A DNA stretch of 64,000 bases from Immersiella caudata (Eukaryota > Ascomycota > Sordariomycetes > Sordariales > Lasiosphaeriaceae), in assembly GCA_030512335.1 (NCBI GenBank), contig JAULSU010000006.1:744001-808000 (forward strand). The letters are read 5' to 3'. Shown here piece by piece: positions 21,440-33,148 of this stretch; position 1 is the first letter of the stretch; each line of letters opens with the position of its first letter. The notes beneath the pieces are model-generated. The model saw nothing but the letters and a program-made list of their open reading frames with translations. It searched no databases and had not been told where the DNA came from. A program made the translations under genes and the position numbers.

Positions 21440-23569
21440 AGTTCTCGACACATCACCGATCAAACATATCAACAACCTAATCTCGATTTACTCGATAACG
21501 ACATTTTGCTTCAGTATATATATACCCACCACACTTTTTGGATTCTAACGACTCTTTTTTACTTCATGACGATACCCCTCACGGTCAGGGGCCCGGTGTT
21601 TTTGGATCTTCTTTTTGTCTTCTGGGAGCAGGCAGCAAGCAAAAGATATACCCGCATATGACGACGATTGCCTTGACATATATGCTATCGCTTCGGACCG
21701 AGTTTACTCGATCCATTCCTTTTGTTGTGGAGGACAGTCACACATTATATTGTCCATTTGTGTACCTGTACTATTACTCTGATCTTTTCGCGATTGCTGT
21801 GCATTCGCTGCATTGCGGATGGGTGGGTGGATGGATCGTGGGACATGCGGGGAGGGATGGACTGGAAAAGATGGTGGCGTGGTGTTCGGTGAGGAGAGGG
21901 ATGAGGATGGGAAGATGGAGACTAGGTTGTATTGCGATAATACTTAATGCTAGTAGTCTGGTCTCGATGGGAGAGGTTGAATGAGATGATGTTTACAAAC
22001 AAGTTTGTTTCTTGCTTTGCAGAACTGTGAGATCTGGAGGCTGCCTAGCTTACTGGGTCTGCACTGTCCTGTCTTGCGTAGGAGCTTCTAGAGTTCCCAC
22101 TGAGACGAGGTGGAGTTGTTTCACGAGTGTTTGTTTCTTGGTAGGTGGTGATCAGTGGAGGTGAGGTGTCAACTGCTGTGGCACTGCCTAGTGTCCGTTG
22201 TTTCGAGTCGGATAGTGAGAGCCGAGCATGGAACCTGCCACTTTTGGCAACGATGATGCGATGGTAATCTTGCTTTAGGTGATATTCTTGATATGTTCGG
22301 TGTTGAAGTGGGAACGTTTCTTCACTGTGCTGATGAGGCGAAAGAACGATGTCCGCGCGAGCCAGACTCGCTTCCACCTCCAGCAAGCGGGTGTTGCCGC
22401 CTTCAAATGTCCAACATGGGAGGTACACCCTCCCGCAAGGAATGCGCCGCTCTAATTGGTCCCCCCTTTTCGCGGCACAATTGCATCATGCACGTGCATC
22501 AGCTGGTAATTTTTTACCTATCTTCTCTTTAATATTCCATCACCTTCGCAGAGCGCCGTATTAGTCCCCTATCTCAACAATTAGTGGTCGTCGAGAAATG
22601 ACAGTGGTATGAGGGATTGTGGTTGATTGGGCTGGAGTCGCATCTGCGCGACATCGCGGTGGAGCGCTGTGTGATTGGCTTCTTTCGGTTGCCGAGTCTT
22701 GACTGGTCCGGGGCTACATCCTGAGATTTAGTTCGCAACTCTAGCTCCATCGTGGATGTCTCGGTTGTTGGGGGTGTTAGTTGGAGTGTGTTGTGATACC
22801 GAGTTTTGTGGCGGTGGCTTGGGGGGGGGGGGGGTGGAAACGAGAACACAAATTGGAAGTTTTGGGGCTGAGAGGATATGGCCTTTGGATTGACATTGTT
22901 ATGGGCCCTATTGCAGCGATCGACTTGTTTATTACTTTCGTGTTTGAAGTTTTTTGGTCTAGGGCCGGCGTTTCAAGAGTGGACGTCGTCCTCCGCTTTG
23001 GAGATGCCAGTACGAGGGGGAGATGAAGATTGGTCTCGGAGGACGATAAGCAAGCCAGCCTTGCCCAGCCTATCGACGGGCGGTTTGGATGCGCCACACC
23101 GAGTTTGGAAGGGTTCTCTGATGATGTGCTCGTCCTGGGGGTAAGGTGGGCTCTGGGGCGACTGCCTCTGAAGTTTTCGTTCAGTGCGCCTTCCCGTCTT
23201 GTGTGTTTGTACGCCGGAGTTGGACGTCTTGTTGCGATTGCAAACCCTATCCCGCATGATACCTCACCCAGTGCTTCTTTCGTCCTGGGTTGAGTAACAC
23301 TTGGTCTAATCTTTGTTGCGCTGTTTGTGCCCATTATTGGCGAGGCCTTCTCCTCTGATCGACCTTTTCTGGTGGAGAGCGTTCGACTCAACGCGACGAC
23401 TCGAGGTTGGAGCTTCATCTTATTCGAGCCTATCGAATCGACATTCTGCGCCAGCATGGAGGTGTCTTGTACCACCAACCACTAAGACTGTCTGAGGCTG
23501 CTGTTGATCCTTACCTTCGTTGTATCGTGAGACAGCATCAGACATACAGCGTTTGTTTCATTTGCGGCG
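21440..23569. other. 2.1-kb intergenic region
   Basis: Holds the LIM 3' UTR (a TATATATATA stretch near 21515), a G14 run at 22821 and the promoter of the DUF3405 gene. Long open frames here (for example 22777-23478, minus strand) have no recognisable domain and are not called. Confidence 0.45.
22821..22834 (+). repeat. G14 homopolymer
   Basis: A run of fourteen G in noncoding sequence. It could form a G-rich structure, and its length is assembly-sensitive. Confidence 0.8.
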
Positions 23570-25802
23570 ATGCTCCAGATTCGGCGGGGCCTGGGGCGCT
23601 CGAAATTCGCCCCAACTGTTGTGATCATTGTCCTGTTCACTTTTTGGCTGCTCTATGGGAACGAGGAGTACATTTACGGGTTGAGTGGGGGCAATGGGAG
23701 GCATCGCCGACCGCCCATCAACTTCCCGGACCCTGGTGAGCGACGACCATATCCTGTCCTACTAAGATGAAGCCGTATAATATGGAGTCTGACGAACGCA
23801 GAAACACAGGAGAAGCTTCTGAGGGTAAAGCAGGGCCACTTCAATGAGGAAGCGAGAGCATTGGAAGCGTGAGTTCTCAGAGCTGGGACTCTCGTCTTCG
23901 CCCCTCACTCACATACTCAGTTCACCCGGCGCGGGGGCGATATATGGGAGCACTCTCTCGAATCTCATCAACAAGAGCACTGCAAAGCTGTTGCACTATG
24001 CATCGTTGCTTCACATTGACATGCCGCCTGTCTCATTCACCACCCAGCCAGTCCATGACTTCAGCCCTTATCCCTACGACGGGGATAAGTGGACCGCCCA
24101 ACACGAAAAGTTTGTCCGATGCAACGGCCCTACAGGCGCACCGGCAGAGGACATCCGTGTGTTTGTGGGCCGCCCCAGGAACCTCCCGAAACCAGGTTTC
24201 GGGAGTTATGACGCCCTCGGGCTCGCAGACAACCTTTGCTTTGAGAGAGAGACCCGGCTAGGGCAGTACGGCTTGGTCCCTGCCGTTGACGTAAAAGGCG
24301 AAGCCATCGATTGGGACGGGGTGAACTGGGGAGAACTCCAGCATCAATGTCGAGAGAGAAATGAAGGTCGTTTTGTTGTCGAAGGTCCGCCAAACCGCTA
24401 CCTCGAGCTAGCCAACGCGAACTCGCGTGACAAGGCCGATTTGGATGTTGACTACGCAGCGATGGACCCTGCGGCAGCCCGGCCAGACATCCCAAAAAGA
24501 GAGCCTGTCCGTCTAAACGCCACGGTAAGCACTCTCCAAAAGAACAACGCAGCCAAGAACGGAGAGCCCAGGACGGCTCTGTTGCTTCGCTCATACACCG
24601 GAAAGACGTACGGCGACAATGATAAGCAGACAATACGCTCTCTAATCACCGAGCTGAGCCTTCGGACTGGCGGGGAATATGAAGTGTTCCTATTTCTGCA
24701 CGTCAAGGACGGTATAGACATTTGGGAGAGCCAAGAAGCTTATCGACATGTGATTGAGAAAGAGGTACCGAAGGAGTTTTGGAACATTACCGTACTGTGG
24801 AATGCCGAGAAGGTCGGGAGGACCTACCCCAAGCTTAGCCCCAAGGCGCTTTTGGTGCACAACGGACAATTCTCGCCAGTCCAGATCTTCATGCAGGAGC
24901 ATCGCGAGTTCGACTTTGTGTGGAACTGGGAATTGGACTCCAGGACCATCGGGCACCACTACGACGTTCTCAACAAACTGGCCGAGTTCAGCCGGAAGCA
25001 GCCCAGGAAGGGGCTCTGGGAGCGAAACGAGCGGTTCTATATCCCTTCGTTTCATGGGGATTACGACACGGAGTTTCGCGAAGTAGTTGAGCAGATTTAC
25101 CCCAGGGATTCTGTCTGGGGCGCTCCTTATGCCCCCGTCGTGCGAGCCATCGGGCCGAAACCGCCAGTCTCGAATCCCAAGGAGGACGACTACCAGTGGG
25201 GAGTCGGCGAGGAAGCGGACCTCATCACCCTGTCTCCAATATTCAATCCTGTTAACAGCAACTGGATATTGCGAAATCAGGTATGGGGCTACCGCTCGAG
25301 AGAGATGGCATGGGGAGATCTGCCTCGGCGCGCGAGCATCATCACGCAGATGCGTCTTTCGAGGAGGCTGACGGACATCATGCATGTAGAGAACCTGCGT
25401 GGAAATCACTTGGCCTCGGAGATGGTGGCGCCAACAGTCGCTTTCATCCATGGCCTGAAGGCCGTCTATGCGCCAATGCCAGTTTATTTTGATCTTCCTT
25501 GGGAGAGTGCACAACTCGCGAAGTGGTTTAATGGAGGACCAAAAGGTGACAGCGGCAGTTTCGGCAGCGCCATGGGATGGGGTCAAGAAGGGCGATTCCA
25601 GGGCTCGACGTGGTACTTCCGAGCGATTCCTCCGCAGAGGCTGTACAACAACTGGATGGGATATGAAGATACGGGCATCGGGGGCCCTCAGTGGGAGACA
25701 GAACACGGGAGGGCATGCTTGCCGGCCATGATATTACACCCAGTTAAGGAGGCGAAACCGACGGAGGCGGGATACTCGAGCGATTCGAAGCTGCCATACT
25801 GA
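23570..25802 (+). CDS. DUF3405-family type II membrane protein
   Basis: Proposed exons are 23570-23735, 23802-23868 and 23921-25802; frame continues across both GT-AG introns, giving 704 residues. The N-terminus is a signal anchor: a basic RRGLGRSK segment, then TVVIIVLFTFWLLYG (about 17-31). The luminal part carries hallmark DUF3405 blocks: FSPYPYDGDKW, a PGFGSYDALGL-type segment, ALLLRSYTGKTYGDNDKQTIRSL, the acidic WNWELDSR, and later LRGNHLASEMVAPTVAFIHG with a WYF/PP-rich end. The family is fungal and glycosyltransferase-like, probably Golgi; its reaction is not known. The start of exon 3 is the least certain boundary, because the region before SFTTQPVHD is not conserved-looking. Confidence 0.85.
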
Positions 25803-26531
25803 TGACGAGGCGGGATCCGGGACGGGTCTTGGGCAAAATGAACGGTAATGATGGATTTGGAGCGTTGTTTAGATGTACAGATACCTGCTACGACTGTCAT
25901 GTTCAGGGAGATACCAGGCAGATACCCACCAGCAGCGTTGTGTCTTCGGTGAGAGGCAATCCAACTTTTCGACGGAGTGAAGACCAGAGAAGTCATGAAA
26001 CTCGTTTTCCGAAGGAGACCGAGGTCAATAACTAAACCCGAGAGCCCGGCGCCTGCTGGTGCCTTCGGCTTCCTGGCACAAAATGTGGGCGTACACGCCT
26101 GGCGCCAACTTGGACGAAACACGGTACCTGCAGGTAGTCAAGGGGTGCCAACCACGGATTCAGCGGTGCGGGGTCGTTGGGACGCAGCTGCGCGGGAAGG
26201 TGCTTGACAGCTTCAGCTCAAAGTTCCCCACCCCCACTCTTTCCTCCACTCTCAGGTTTGCAGAATACAGACCGCGAGAGACTGCCGCCACGTTCAATTC
26301 ACCGCCTGTTTGCTTACGCGGCTGCGTGGTATCTGTTTGTCTTTTGTCGCAGCTGTCTGAGGAATACGCACTGCACAAGAGTTATAAGTCCATCGCCTCG
26401 GCACTCACCGTTAGACGGAAGCATCGCCCTACAACTCTCATCCCAGCACACCTTCGACCAACTCCAACTTACCAAATCCAATACCTAGGTACCAACCTAC
26501 CTCACCAAACCCATCGATCACCAACCCCACC
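25803..26531. other. Intergenic
   Basis: Contains the DUF3405 3' UTR and the phosphatase promoter. The last 100 bases are AC-rich with an ACCATG context. No gene seen. Confidence 0.45.
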
Positions 26532-27504
26532 ATGTCAACCACCGCTCCCACAGCTCAAACCCTCCTCTCCATCGCCGAAACCGATGTAACCACTCCCATC
26601 CCAACACCTACCCTCCTCCCCATCCTCACCTCCCCTCCCTTCCTCCACATCCCCGGCACCTTCAACTCCCGTGACCTAGGCCTGCTCCCCTACCCCGCCG
26701 GAACCCCCCGCATCAAACCCAACCTCATCATCCGCACCGCGTCTCTACAAGGCCTCACAGACGAGGGCGCCGCGGCGATTCGAAAGTTGGGCGTCAAGAC
26801 GATATATGATCTGAGGTCGATCAAGGAGCATGAGACGGCGCCGGATCCGGTGGTGGAGGGGGTGAGTGGGGTTTGGGTGAAGGGGGATGAGAGGGATGCG
26901 ATGGAGGATGTGAGGGGATTTGTAGAGGGGGGTGGGGAGAAGGGGTATGAGGGGATGTATTTGGGGGTTTTGGGGGATTATAGGTATGTTTTCTCTGGTG
27001 GTTGCTTGGGAGTGGGAGGGGTGATAGCTGATGTTTACTGTTAGGGATGCATTCAAGAGGGTTTTGGAGGGGGTAAGGGATGGTGGAGGTGTGGAGGCGT
27101 TGGTGGTTCATTGTAATGGTGAGTTTTCCGGGTCGTAATGGGGGCAATGGAAGTTGCTAACAGGGACAGCTGGGCGGGATCGAACGGGTGTTATTTCGGG
27201 GATGCTGCTTGGGTTGGCCGGGGTGGATCCGGACATTATCGCACTGGATTTCATGTTGTCCCGGATCGGCACGGAGCCGGCGCGGGAGCAGCTGTTGGCG
27301 TTTGCGATGCGCGGCACCGGGGTCACGAGCGTGGACGAACCTGGGTTCTACAACCTCTGCAGCTTGAGGGTGTCTAGCTGGGAGCGCTTCGTGAAGGGTG
27401 TGGAGCGCGAGTTTGGTGGATGGGAGGGATACGTCACTGGCACGTTGGGCTTCTCGCAAGAGGAATTGGACAAGATCAAGAAGAATCTCGTTGCCGAGCC
27501 GTGA
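26532..27504 (+). CDS. Tyrosine-phosphatase-family protein (Y_phosphatase3 type)
   Basis: Cysteine-dependent phosphatase. Exons are 26532-26983, 27045-27118 and 27170-27504, giving 286 residues. The N-terminal part has the family motif NSRDLGLLPYPAGTPRIKPN, then LIIRTASLQGL and GVKTIYDLRSIKEHE, where the conserved acidic/Arg residues sit. The catalytic CX5R loop, HCNAGRDRTG, is created by splicing: exon 2 supplies HCN plus one base and exon 3 supplies the rest. The tail has VSSWERFVKGVEREFGGWEGYV. Such proteins dephosphorylate phosphotyrosine or phosphoinositides; the substrate here is unknown. A second AG acceptor, six bases upstream, would insert two residues in the loop. High GC3 in exon 1, then G-rich codons. 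Confidence 0.85.
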
Positions 27505-28125
27505 AAGGAGGCCGAGATACCCGCATCGTCATTTTTGAGGGGGCTTCGAGAATACAACGTAGAAAGCCACAGAAGATTATGCTTAAATTTACCAGGCCTG
27601 TCGTCATTGATAGCGTGGCAGCTACACTTTCATTTGCTTGACGTTGGGTCATCTGCTCTGTGATATCAGCCAGAGGGCTGTCCCTCGGTGATGTCATAAA
27701 TGTGGGGCGCCGTTGTTGGTCTTGATTGGTGGGGTTGGGCCCTGTGAGACCCCTGAAATCCAATCCCGCAAATCAACAACGACCACCGACCGCGCCGCTG
27801 ACGCACGGAGGGGGACCCGACGCGAAGAGACCCTTGGTGCGTCCTTAGGGTCCTGAGCAGGTTTGTCGGGGCACACCTCAAGAGCTCCAGCCTCTGAGGC
27901 TTGATGTCATGGCTGAGGTGATGCACCTTCATCGTCGATGCCCAACAAGAAAGAAGACAATGACAGACAGACAAGATGTGTATATAATTCCCCTTCACCT
28001 CCCACAATCCTACACTTAACTCCTTCATTATACCTCATCCAAAAAACCAAGCATCAAAAACTGCAACCTTGCAACTACCAAACCAACCAAACACCGCTCA
28101 AACTCAACACTTCAAACCAAACACA
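27505..28125. other. Intergenic, promoter of small basic protein
   Basis: No gene recognised. Contains the TATA element at 27981, an AC-rich leader and the phosphatase 3' UTR. Confidence 0.5.
27981..27987 (+). promoter_or_regulatory. TATA box of the 28126 gene
   Basis: TATATAA stands about 145 bp upstream of the start codon and is followed by a CT-rich stretch and then an AC-rich leader. This is typical of inducible fungal core promoters. Confidence 0.55.
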
Positions 28126-28449
28126 ATGCCTCTTCTCCCCACCCGTCGTCATCGCGCCCCCGTCGTGACCACCTCCGCACCCCGCCACCGCGGAGGCTTC
28201 TTCTCCCGCCGCCGCGCCCCTGTCGCACGCACCACGCACACCCATACCCCCGTGGTCTCGACGCACCATCATCACCATCACACGCAAAAGCGACATGCTA
28301 CCATTGGTGATAAGATCAGCGGCGCGCTGTTGAAGCTCAAGGGTACCCTGACGGGACGGCCTGGGCAGAAGGCTGCGGGGACTAGGAGGATGCATGGGAC
28401 TGATGGGAGGGGGCAGGTTAAGGTTGCGCGGAGGAGGAGGTTTTTTTAG
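28126..28449 (+). CDS. Small basic conserved fungal protein
   Basis: Intronless, 107 residues, very basic. ATG 28126 is chosen because the upstream in-frame ATG at 28069 would add a Gln/Asn/Thr-rich leader that looks untranslated. Arg-rich N-terminal half (TRRHRAPVV, RRRAPVAR), then six consecutive His (THHHHHHTQ), then the conserved C-terminal core HATIGDKISGALLKLKG followed by RPGQKAAGTRRMHGTDGRG. I recognise this core as a short fungal family without known function. The TATA-box promoter and CT-rich leader suggest strong or stress-regulated expression (inference). No signal peptide or membrane segment. Confidence 0.75.
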   Translation: MPLLPTRRHRAPVVTTSAPRHRGGFFSRRRAPVARTTHTHTPVVSTHHHHHHTQKRHATIGDKISGALLKLKGTLTGRPGQKAAGTRRMHGTDGRGQVKVARRRRFF

Positions 28450-29294
28450 GGGGTGAAATAATGGAGGATGGGGTGGATTTGGGTGTATGATATGTTGTGT
28501 GATATTTGTTTTTGGGTTTGAAGATTAGGTGTGGAAGCGATGGTAGAATGAGATACCCTTGGTGCATGAATATACGAATGCATGATAAATGTATGAGATA
28601 TGTGTCTTCTGAGTGAATCTGGCTGTCAGTGATGATTGTTTGGTGCTGCTTTTGGTAGCGAGAACGGACGTGCTGGAACAAACAAGACACCGATGAGGGA
28701 CTGGGGCACCGCTAAGGAGCTGTCTTCTGCTAAAGCAAACAGGCATCGGAGGGGATGTCTCTCTAACCCCATAGGGAACTTAAGGAGCCACGCGGAGGCA
28801 TCTCTCCATACCCTTTATCCTGATGAGTAACCCTTGAGTCGGGGACGCAAGGACGCAGGAGCGCCTTCCTTTCGAAAAGTCGGATAGGGGTATTCAACTC
28901 ATTTCTTCTACCATCTATGTTTGCGAACTGAACATCCGCTTTCCCTCTTTACCTCGTTGGATTAATTGAACTCGTGGGTTGCAAGTCTCACAAAATTCCT
29001 CGATCTCCGTTAGAGGTGAGCTGGTGGTGTTGAAGCGCTCTGCTACGTGCCCCCGAAAGTTCCACCGGCGTTCCTTCCCAACGCAATCTCGCTCTCAAGC
29101 TCGTCCTTTCTTTCTTCTTTTTTTTTGTTTTTGTTTGAGGGCACAACCAAGTTTCTGCGGGCCTTATCTTTCCTGCCACCTCCGCTTCAGGTTTCCCTCC
29201 GACAACCAAACGCCGAACATCCATCACCGTTCCATCGACCAGACAGCAGACAATAGCTTTGCGGTATATTTGTCGTCGGCAGGACCCAGTCAAC
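28450..29294. other. Intergenic
   Basis: 3' UTR of the small basic protein and the upstream region of the next gene, including a T-rich tract near 29110. No coding support. Confidence 0.45.
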
Positions 29295-29764
29295 ATGCCC
29301 CAGCCCCCAGCCGCGCAAGTTATCACCAAAGAGGACCTCGAGGGGAGTGTGAGTTGCTTCAGAAACGCCCAGCCACCACCACATCGTGACTTACTCGAGA
29401 ACTTAGGATGCGTACAGGCGTTACGGAGAATTTGTGATGTATGTGTGCAATCAAAGGAGGGCGGTCCCGATGATGTTTGTCGAGGTCCCTGCGCCGGACC
29501 TTCGAGTCCTGGCCCCTGCCGAACTGATACAATTTGGCGAACGCATCTACCGACACTCGGGCTGCCTACATGTCAGGCAAGAGTTTACAGCATATAAAAC
29601 ATGGGGTCGTTTGAGAAACCATTATAAAGAGAGCCACGATCTCTCCGTTTCCGAACAGCGTCTTGAGGAACGCAAAAACATAGTCCTTAGTAGGTGGTTT
29701 GTAACACCTTCGCAGTGCTGTTCAGGCCCTTGCCACTGACCGCTGACGCGTCGTCGCAGAGTAG
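29295..29764 (+). CDS. Small three-exon protein of unknown function
   Basis: Proposed exons: 29295-29348, 29407-29689 and 29760-29764, giving 113 residues. Intron 1 (58 nt) is GTGAGT...CTTAG and intron 2 (70 nt) is GTAGGT...CGCAG with a CTGAC branch; both keep frame. The last exon supplies only the end of one codon and the stop. Visible sequence: MPQPPAAQVITKEDLEG, then YRRYGEFVMYVCNQRRAVPM and, near the C-terminus, WGRLRNHYKESHD, whose H-x4-H spacing resembles the histidine half of a C2H2 finger; GCLH precedes it but the cysteine pair is incomplete. No family recognised. It converges with the rhodopsin-like gene. The model rests on splice signals and frame only. Confidence 0.5.
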
Positions 29765-30015
29765 TACGAGAGGCGTGGAGGAGAACAAACAAGAGCGTAG
29801 GACGTCTGATAACAAATGGTTAAAGACGGTTACGGAATGAGGCTTGAGCAGGGATAATCGGCCATACTCTGGCAACGATTAGCGGTCTTGAGGGATTGAC
29901 GAAGGGTCGAAGCCGGTTGAGGCATAGCCAGGGTTGTCGTCGCTTATCGCGCATACGACAGCAATAGAGGGTTTTGTTTTATACACTAGGCTGTCCCACA
30001 TCTTCAGCGTATTGA

Positions 30016-31902
30016 CTATTCTAAATAAAAGCTCCCCTGCGACGTCTTCTTCGATGGGCCCGGCGGCCTCATAGCGCTCGGCAACGGCAAGCTCCTCTGA
30101 CTCGGATTCCTTGACCCCATTCCTGGTCTCTCCAGACTCGTCTGCGATGGGTTCCTCGAAGTCGGCGGGCGCGGGAAGATCTCGATCCTCACGCTGCGCT
30201 GGGACTGACTGCTTCTCCTCCGCGGAATGGGCGGCCTATGCACACTATCAACACTTGTCTGAGACGCATTACGCGATGGTATTTCCCGTTGATGTTGATG
30301 CGGAGGGGGAACCACCACACCCGCGCCCGTTCCCATACCCTCGCCCCTTTTCTGCTGTTCCACCCGCGCCACACTCCCCGCCGATGGCATCCGTTGTGGC
30401 ACCATCGGAGGCGGCGGTACACCCCTCGGCTGAGGCGGCGGCGTCTGCAACGGCAGTCCCAAACTGAACCCCGAACTCTCGGTATTATCTCTGTCCACCG
30501 CCGGCCGCGGACAAGTCACAGGCGGATGGAACCCCAACGCGGCGTGGATCTCATCGCGGGCTTCATGGTCGGAAGTAGCATCGCTATCCAGTCGGAAATG
30601 TCCACCGGGTCGCACAGTCGGACTAAACGTCCGCTCGGGATCATACATGTGCGTATGCGTGTTCGGCGATAAAAACCTCGACGTCTGGGGAGTATATTGC
30701 ATCCCCGACCTAGAAGCCGTCGTCCCCGTCGCCCCTCCAAAAGAGGAATAAGGGTTGGTACTCCCCTTTGACCTCGCAGCCCGCGTAGCAGCACGCGTAG
30801 CAGCACGCTGGTGTCGACTAAACAGCGGCTTCAGCGCAGGCACCGAGGCACATGACAAGGCAACGGCTAGTTCGATGATGCTCCACAGGTTTACGGGGAT
30901 ACCGTCGCGGAAGGGGTCGGTGGATTCGGTGTAGATGCGGATGGAGTAGAGGCGGACGATGGAGGCGATGCAGGCGAAGGTGCCGGCGCCGAAGATGAGG
31001 AAGAGGGCGAGCTTTTCGCGGGGGGGACGGTGGATGGAGCGGAGGGTTTTGAAGGGGAGGAGGAGGATCCAGAAGTCGGTTATTATGTTAAAGGTTGAGG
31101 TTGCTAGATGAAGATTAGATGGGGTGGAAAGGGGGCGGATTGGAAAGAAGGGTTCAGGGGTAGGAGAGACTTGCTGTAGAAAAAGGCGGTGGTGTTGATG
31201 CAAGATCCTTGGACGGAGTTGGTGAAATCCCACATCTTGGGTAGCGGGCGGCACTGGGAGAGGGTGACGACGAAGCATATGAAGAAGAAGACGGCGTGGA
31301 GGATTATGGTGCCGATGCAAAGGTAGCGGAAGGTACGGGTTACGGCTGGACGGTATTAGTATCGTCAAAAAGAGGGCAACGAGAGAAACTGACCAAAGCG
31401 GAGGTATGTGCACAGGATGGAGGTTTTGATGCAGAAGATGTTGACGTAGTATAGCACTTGGATCGCGAGGGTTGTCTGTCCCTGTCAGAACTATGGCTCA
31501 AGAGGTTGTTGGGCGGTGAACTCACCTTGATGAAGTCAACCATGTCATTTGGTGTAAGCTTCGTCATGGGAAAGCCAATGTGGTTCTCCCTGAGGATAAA
31601 CAGCATAATAACGTAGCAGATCGTAAGCGTCTACCCAATGTCAGCTCTTACTCTCCAAGATCCCCAACCCCTGAACTCACCATTGATCCAAGTGCAAGGT
31701 AATCATCCACTCCCGAGTTCCGTATCACAACAAACCGACTCGTGCTCCTCATGAGCACAAACGCAGCTATCCCCATCAGCCTTCACCCATCTCACATTCA
31801 TACACACCCCTGAAAGCACTTACCAGCAATAACAGTCATCACCACCGCCGTGATGATCAACCCATCCTGCCTGCTCTGATACACTGAATCTGACTCCGCC
31901 AT
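30016..31902 (-). CDS. Fungal rhodopsin-like seven-TM protein with long cytoplasmic tail
   Basis: Six exons on the minus strand: about 31902-31824, 31766-31681, 31630-31527, 31475-31394, 31345-31175 and 31103-30016; about 536 residues. It encodes several hydrophobic helices: LIITAVVMTVIA, TICYVIMLFIL, IILHAVFFFICFVVTLS, FNIITDFWILLLPF, LALFLIFGAGTFACIASIV and LWSIIELAVALSCASVPALKPLF. Family hallmarks are GVDDYLALGSM, the CRPLPKMWDF segment and TAFFYTT. Intron 5 starts with GC (A|GCAAGT) instead of GT; using it restores this block. The ~250-residue tail is Ser/Pro/Arg-rich with repeated SRNPSQTSLERPG-like motifs. These plasma-membrane proteins include Pth11-like receptors; ligand and role are unknown. 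Boundaries are within one or two bases. Confidence 0.82.
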
Positions 31903-33148
31903 TGTTGCACTCTTCAAGATATCATTAACATTTGCTTGACAATCCGTTAGAAACCGAAGAAGAAAAGAAAAAAATAGCAACACCAAGAACCCAGGGGGGA
32001 TGAGATGCACTATTAAGGCCGCATTAGCCCCAAATGCCACGCCCCCGATCGTCACGGTGCACGTGTGTACTACTCTAGTTCGACATATTCAAGCTTTTGC
32101 ATTTTGAGACGTGCATTTTCTTTCTGGAAGATCTCAAGTGCGCAATGGAGAGGCTGGTGGAGGTTGATGAGATACGTCATTGGTGTTTTGCAGGGGGTGA
32201 TGGGTGCTGTAAGTGGTTAGTTTTTAGTCCCGCGATCGGCACAGCGGGGGAAGGGGTGGTGAGTTGAGTTGACAGCGGCAAAAAGGAGGGAAACGGGTAC
32301 GCTACGCCGAGTGCCGAGTGTGTCGGTGGAATGGGTTGTTCGGTGGAGGGTGGTTTGTGAGATTATTTCGATGCTTGTGAGAGGGATTATGGAAGCGTTG
32401 TTGGTGAGATTGGTATTGCTTTGAAGATGCACGTCGGCGCCGGCTCGTTCTTGGTGTTTCATTAGTATTGTTTTTGTGGTCTTTTTGCTTTGCACTGCAA
32501 TTGCTCTGCGATGTATGGGCCAGTTGCCTTTTGCGCCCTACAATCCCATTCATTGCCCTTTCTCATTCCTCAAACCATCCACTTCGGTGTATTAACCCCC
32601 GTTTCTAGACACCCCGGCGACGATGCGACCAAGTGGGGTGAAGCGGAAACTGATCGGCGGTCGTGGGAACCTGTGGGGTGGGTAGGGTGAGGCCATAGCC
32701 ATCGTCATTGCTGCACGCTCGGACGGTGCTGCCTTGCTTTTCAGAGCTGTCAAAGCGGCATGTAGGACATTTCTCACGTGGCTAATACGCCGGTAGTTTT
32801 TGACGAGTCTTTGTGTGTTTTGATCGGGATGAGAAATCATTGCAGGACTTTTGCAGAACTTCAAGCAGTTCTGGCCCAGACTGCCTCGGGTCTGAAACTG
32901 ACAACTTTTGATGAATGCTGTTATACAGCCAGCAGGTTGGTCCCTTTCGAGCTTCGAAACGACAAAGAAGACATCAGCGCGTGTCTGGTCAGAAACATAC
33001 CGAGGACAAAAAACGGAATGGATGAGAGGAAAGGTTGTGGAATTGGGCTTGCGAGCAATGCTGCGGGCACCGAAGAGATGATGTGCCTTTTTAATCCCTG
33101 CTAGATTGAGGTCTCCTACCTAAGCTTGAAAATACCTACACATGATCA
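31903..33148. other. Intergenic, rhodopsin-like promoter
   Basis: No gene recognised. Overlapping small frames at 32217-33104 lack motifs. Confidence 0.45.

Noticed and set aside
22777..23478. 233-codon minus-strand frame
   Set aside because: Low-complexity-like composition, no motif, sits in the DUF3405 promoter.
27111..27165. Phosphatase with catalytic Cys lost through a GTAATG donor
   Set aside because: A GTGAGT donor with the downstream acceptor gives a canonical CX5R loop, so loss of Cys is unnecessary.
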